In this document: positions 5,487 through 7,330 of the stretch, piece by piece
Position numbering within the stretch: position 1 is the stretch's first letter
Layout: every line of letters begins with the position of its first letter
Origin: an uncultured Eggerthellaceae bacterium
GTDB lineage: Bacteria > Actinomycetota > Coriobacteriia > Coriobacteriales > Eggerthellaceae
Assembly: GCA_934630485.1 (NCBI GenBank)
Contig: CAKTWD010000081.1
Coordinates: 1 to 7,330, forward strand
Reading direction: 5' to 3'
Length of the DNA: 7,330 bases
The notes under the pieces: generated by a model
The model's input: the letters and a program-made list of their open reading frames with translations, nothing else
Told to the model about the DNA's origin: nothing
Databases searched by the model: none
Program-made: the position numbers and the translations under genes

Positions 5487-6344
5487 TTATATCAAAAGCT
5501 TATTGGCCCACATGTGATTCATCGGGCCACTCCCCCGCCCAAGATCGAGACCGTCGGAAAGCGCGCCGGTGATGTAGGTTTTCGCCTGGCGAATGGAGTC
5601 TTCCAGCGAAAGACCCGACGCCAAACCGCATGCGATAGCTGATGAGAGCGTGCAGCCTGTGCCGTGCGTGTTGCTTGTATCCACACGACTGGCACGAAAC
5701 CACGTAACGCAACCCGAACCATCAACAAGCACGTCGTTAGCATCGTTCTTGTCATGTCCGCCCTTCACCAACACCGCGCAAGGGAAACGACCGTTGGCGA
5801 ATCGAATCGCAGCCCCTTCACCTGGCTCGCAACCGCGAATGCCAACAAGAGCGAATGCAGCGCGCTCCTGGTCGGCTTCGGTGCGAATCGGAAAGCCACA
5901 AAGCACCTCTGCCTCGGGGATGTTAGGCGTAACGACATCGGCCAGAGGCATAAGCTCGGAAACCAACCTGGACAGCGCCGAATCGCTTGACAAGCTGGCG
6001 CCACTCGTTGCGACCATCACCGGATCAACAACGATGTTGTGAGCTGGGTTGCGAACAAGCGAGTGCGCGATGGCCGATACGATGCCCGCATTCGACACCA
6101 TGCCCACCTTGACCGCATCGGGAACGATATCGTCGAATACGACGTCGATCTGCTGAGACACGAACTCGGGCGACGCGTCGAACACCTCGTAAACTCCTGT
6201 AGTGTTCTGAGCGGTAAGCGAAGTGATGGCTGTCTGACCGTACAGATGAAACGACTCGATGGTTTTCAAGTCGGCCTGAATGCCAGCGCCGCCGCTGGAA
6301 TCGGAACCTGCGATACTTAAAACCGACTTCATCGCGCTACCCAT
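5487..6344 (-). CDS. thiD: Hydroxymethylpyrimidine/phosphomethylpyrimidine kinase
   Basis: The product phosphorylates HMP and then HMP-phosphate to HMP-pyrophosphate, the pyrimidine half of thiamine. Numbered from the ATG at 6344 (285 residues), it shows GSDSSGGAGIQAD (13-25), VDPVMVATSG (106-115), TPN (139-141), VKGGH (193-197) and NTHGTGCTLSSA (225-236). The HGTGC block includes the catalytic Cys231 of this ribokinase-like family. AAGGAG lies six bases before the ATG at 6344. The ATG at 6350 abuts that site and overlaps the thiE stop as ATGA, so it is a poorer start; ATG 6332 also remains possible. About 16 extra residues at ~171-187 (GCEPGEGAAIRFANGRF) precede the KGGH strand and lengthen the protein relative to the usual ~265-270. 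Tight spacing to thiE implies translational coupling. Confidence 0.95.
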   Translation of the reverse strand: MGSAMKSVLSIAGSDSSGGAGIQADLKTIESFHLYGQTAITSLTAQNTTGVYEVFDASPEFVSQQIDVVFDDIVPDAVKVGMVSNAGIVSAIAHSLVRNPAHNIVVDPVMVATSGASLSSDSALSRLVSELMPLADVVTPNIPEAEVLCGFPIRTEADQERAAFALVGIRGCEPGEGAAIRFANGRFPCAVLVKGGHDKNDANDVLVDGSGCVTWFRASRVDTSNTHGTGCTLSSAIACGLASGLSLEDSIRQAKTYITGALSDGLDLGRGSGPMNHMWANKLLI

Positions 6345-6346
6345 AC

Positions 6347-7012
6347 TCATCTCCTTAACGCCTTATCGACGGCGACCTTCAGCTGAGCAGAAGCAGCAGC
6401 GATATCGTCGGCGGCGAAGATACCGCTGACGACTGCAGCGCCGTCGAAACCCGTTCCCGCAAATTCACCGACGTTCGAAGCCTTCACCCCGCCAATGATC
6501 ACCACGGGGATGTCGATTGCCTTGCAAATATCGCGAAGCGTTTCCTTACTGACGGCAACCGCATCCGTTTTGGTGGCGGTGGCGAACATGGCGCCGACGC
6601 CGACATAATCAGCTCCATCGGTCTGAGCACGCATGGCCTGCTCAACGGTTTGAACGGATACGCCGACGATGGCGTTCTCGCCAAGCATCGCACGAGCACT
6701 GGCACAAGCCATATCCCCCTGTCCAACATGCACGCCGTCGGCTCCCGACTCAATCGCCGCCTGAACATCGTCGTCGATCACAAATGGCACGCCTGCCGCA
6801 CGACAGAGCGGAAGAAGAGCGCGAGCCTGCTGCACAAGCTCGGTCGTCGAAGCTTCCTTTTCGCGCAGCTGCACGAACGTGACACCGCCATCGAGAGCCT
6901 GTTGGACGCATTCCGTTAGCGTCCCACCATTCAACCACGCATTGTCTGTGACGGCGTATACGCGCATGGCATCCTTGATGGCCTCCTGGGTCCACATGCC
7001 GCGCGAGGGCAC
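6347..7012 (-). CDS. thiE: Thiamine phosphate synthase
   Basis: The product joins HMP-pyrophosphate (from ThiD) to hydroxyethylthiazole phosphate (from ThiM), giving thiamine phosphate. In the 221-residue TIM-barrel the family marks appear in order: RVYAVTD (17-23), QLREK (48-52), VIDDDVQAA (78-86, usually 'INDR'), DGVHVGQGDM (92-101), DYVGVGAMFATATKTD (135-150, with GAM where most have GP), IGGV (173-176) and VVSGIF (194-199), which close the phosphate site. The chosen start is a GTG at 7012 immediately after the thiM TAA, with AGGAAG eight bases upstream inside the end of thiM. ATG 6997 lacks a ribosome binding site. ATG 6967, with AAGG five bases upstream, would give a protein starting right at the core domain and cannot be ruled out. 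The stop TGA overlaps the extra thiD ATG. Confidence 0.94.
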   Translation of the reverse strand: MPSRGMWTQEAIKDAMRVYAVTDNAWLNGGTLTECVQQALDGGVTFVQLREKEASTTELVQQARALLPLCRAAGVPFVIDDDVQAAIESGADGVHVGQGDMACASARAMLGENAIVGVSVQTVEQAMRAQTDGADYVGVGAMFATATKTDAVAVSKETLRDICKAIDIPVVIIGGVKASNVGEFAGTGFDGAAVVSGIFAADDIAAASAQLKVAVDKALRR

Positions 7013-7330
7013 TTACATCACTTCCTGAACAAGGGCACCGTCGGCAAGCGTCGCGGCATCCAGGTTGTACATCGCGTCCAAAAGGTACGTACGGAACGAG
7101 CCGTTGCCGTCCGCCTCCGTCATACGCTCTGCGGCGATCTGGCCGCACAGACCCTCACCTGCGATAGCAGCGACGACACCCTCGAACATGTTCTCCTTGT
7201 TGGCGACGGAATATGCGCCGACCAAGCAGGAAAGCATGCAGCCCGCACCGGTGATCTTGCCCATGATGGCATTGCCATTACGAATGGCGAAGGCACGCTC
7301 GTCGTTGGCGACGATGTCGATTGCGCCCGT
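7013..7330 (-). CDS. thiM: Hydroxyethylthiazole kinase (3' part, 5' end beyond the window)
   Basis: The last 105 residues are present and the frame is open to the right edge. ThiM phosphorylates 4-methyl-5-(2-hydroxyethyl)thiazole, the salvage route to the thiazole half of thiamine. The fragment starts with TGAIDIVANDERAFAI and contains GNAIMGKITGAGCMLSCLVG. Its GAGC motif (fragment residues 28-31) holds the anion hole and the active-site Cys of the ribokinase-like fold. The C-terminal NGSFRTYLLDAMYNLD corresponds to the 'GPGSFxxxFLDALxxL' end of the family. The TAA at 7015-7013 touches the GTG of thiE directly. With thiE and thiD following, this forms a salvage operon with no de novo genes visible. 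A TPP riboswitch would be expected upstream, outside the window. Confidence 0.94.
   Translation of the reverse strand, partial: TGAIDIVANDERAFAIRNGNAIMGKITGAGCMLSCLVGAYSVANKENMFEGVVAAIAGEGLCGQIAAERMTEADGNGSFRTYLLDAMYNLDAATLADGALVQEVM

Overview
The window holds six protein-coding genes and two tRNA genes. It looks like an anaerobic, host-associated Gram-positive, most plausibly a Coriobacteriia-type actinobacterium (Eggerthellaceae and relatives), although a Clostridia-like origin cannot be excluded. The reasons are moderate to high G+C, Firmicutes-style envelope genes (a LicD enzyme, a Wzx/TacF-like flippase, and a YidC fused to a glycerophosphotransferase-like domain), a class II CCA-adding enzyme with an HD domain, and a thiM-thiE-thiD thiamine salvage cluster. 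The taxonomic call is inference; no marker gene settles it.

Layout. Positions 1-1063 (minus strand) carry the 5' part of a large gene that runs off the left edge. Its N-terminal ~215 residues are a YidC/Oxa1 insertase, and from about residue 255 it continues into what looks like the start of a TagB/TagF-type CDP-glycerol glycerophosphotransferase domain. This gene is clearly more GC-rich than the rest of the window. A short divergent intergenic region (1064-1239) separates it from cca (1240-2586, plus strand), which ends in a textbook terminator. Facing cca is a minus-strand tRNA block, tRNA-Gln(CTG) then tRNA-Glu(CTC). Each tRNA has a recognisable promoter, and the block ends in an intrinsic terminator at 2750-2781. 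I see nothing gene-like between the two facing terminators (2624-2749).

Next is a divergent pair: licD (3166-4038, minus) and a 415-residue polysaccharide/teichoic acid flippase (4087-5334, plus). They share a 48-bp intergenic region that contains a 19-bp interrupted palindrome. A perfect TATAAT lies inside the palindrome six bases before the flippase ATG, which suggests a leaderless mRNA and shared control of both genes. The pair resembles the pneumococcal lic2 arrangement (tacF with licD genes), in which LicD decorates a teichoic acid repeat with phosphocholine and the flippase exports it.

After two inverted repeats (5344-5448) comes a minus-strand thiamine salvage operon read as thiM (partial, off the right edge), thiE, thiD. 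The genes are packed with zero to a few bases between them. ThiM phosphorylates hydroxyethylthiazole, ThiD makes HMP-pyrophosphate, and ThiE joins the two into thiamine phosphate. Any TPP riboswitch would lie upstream of thiM, outside the window.
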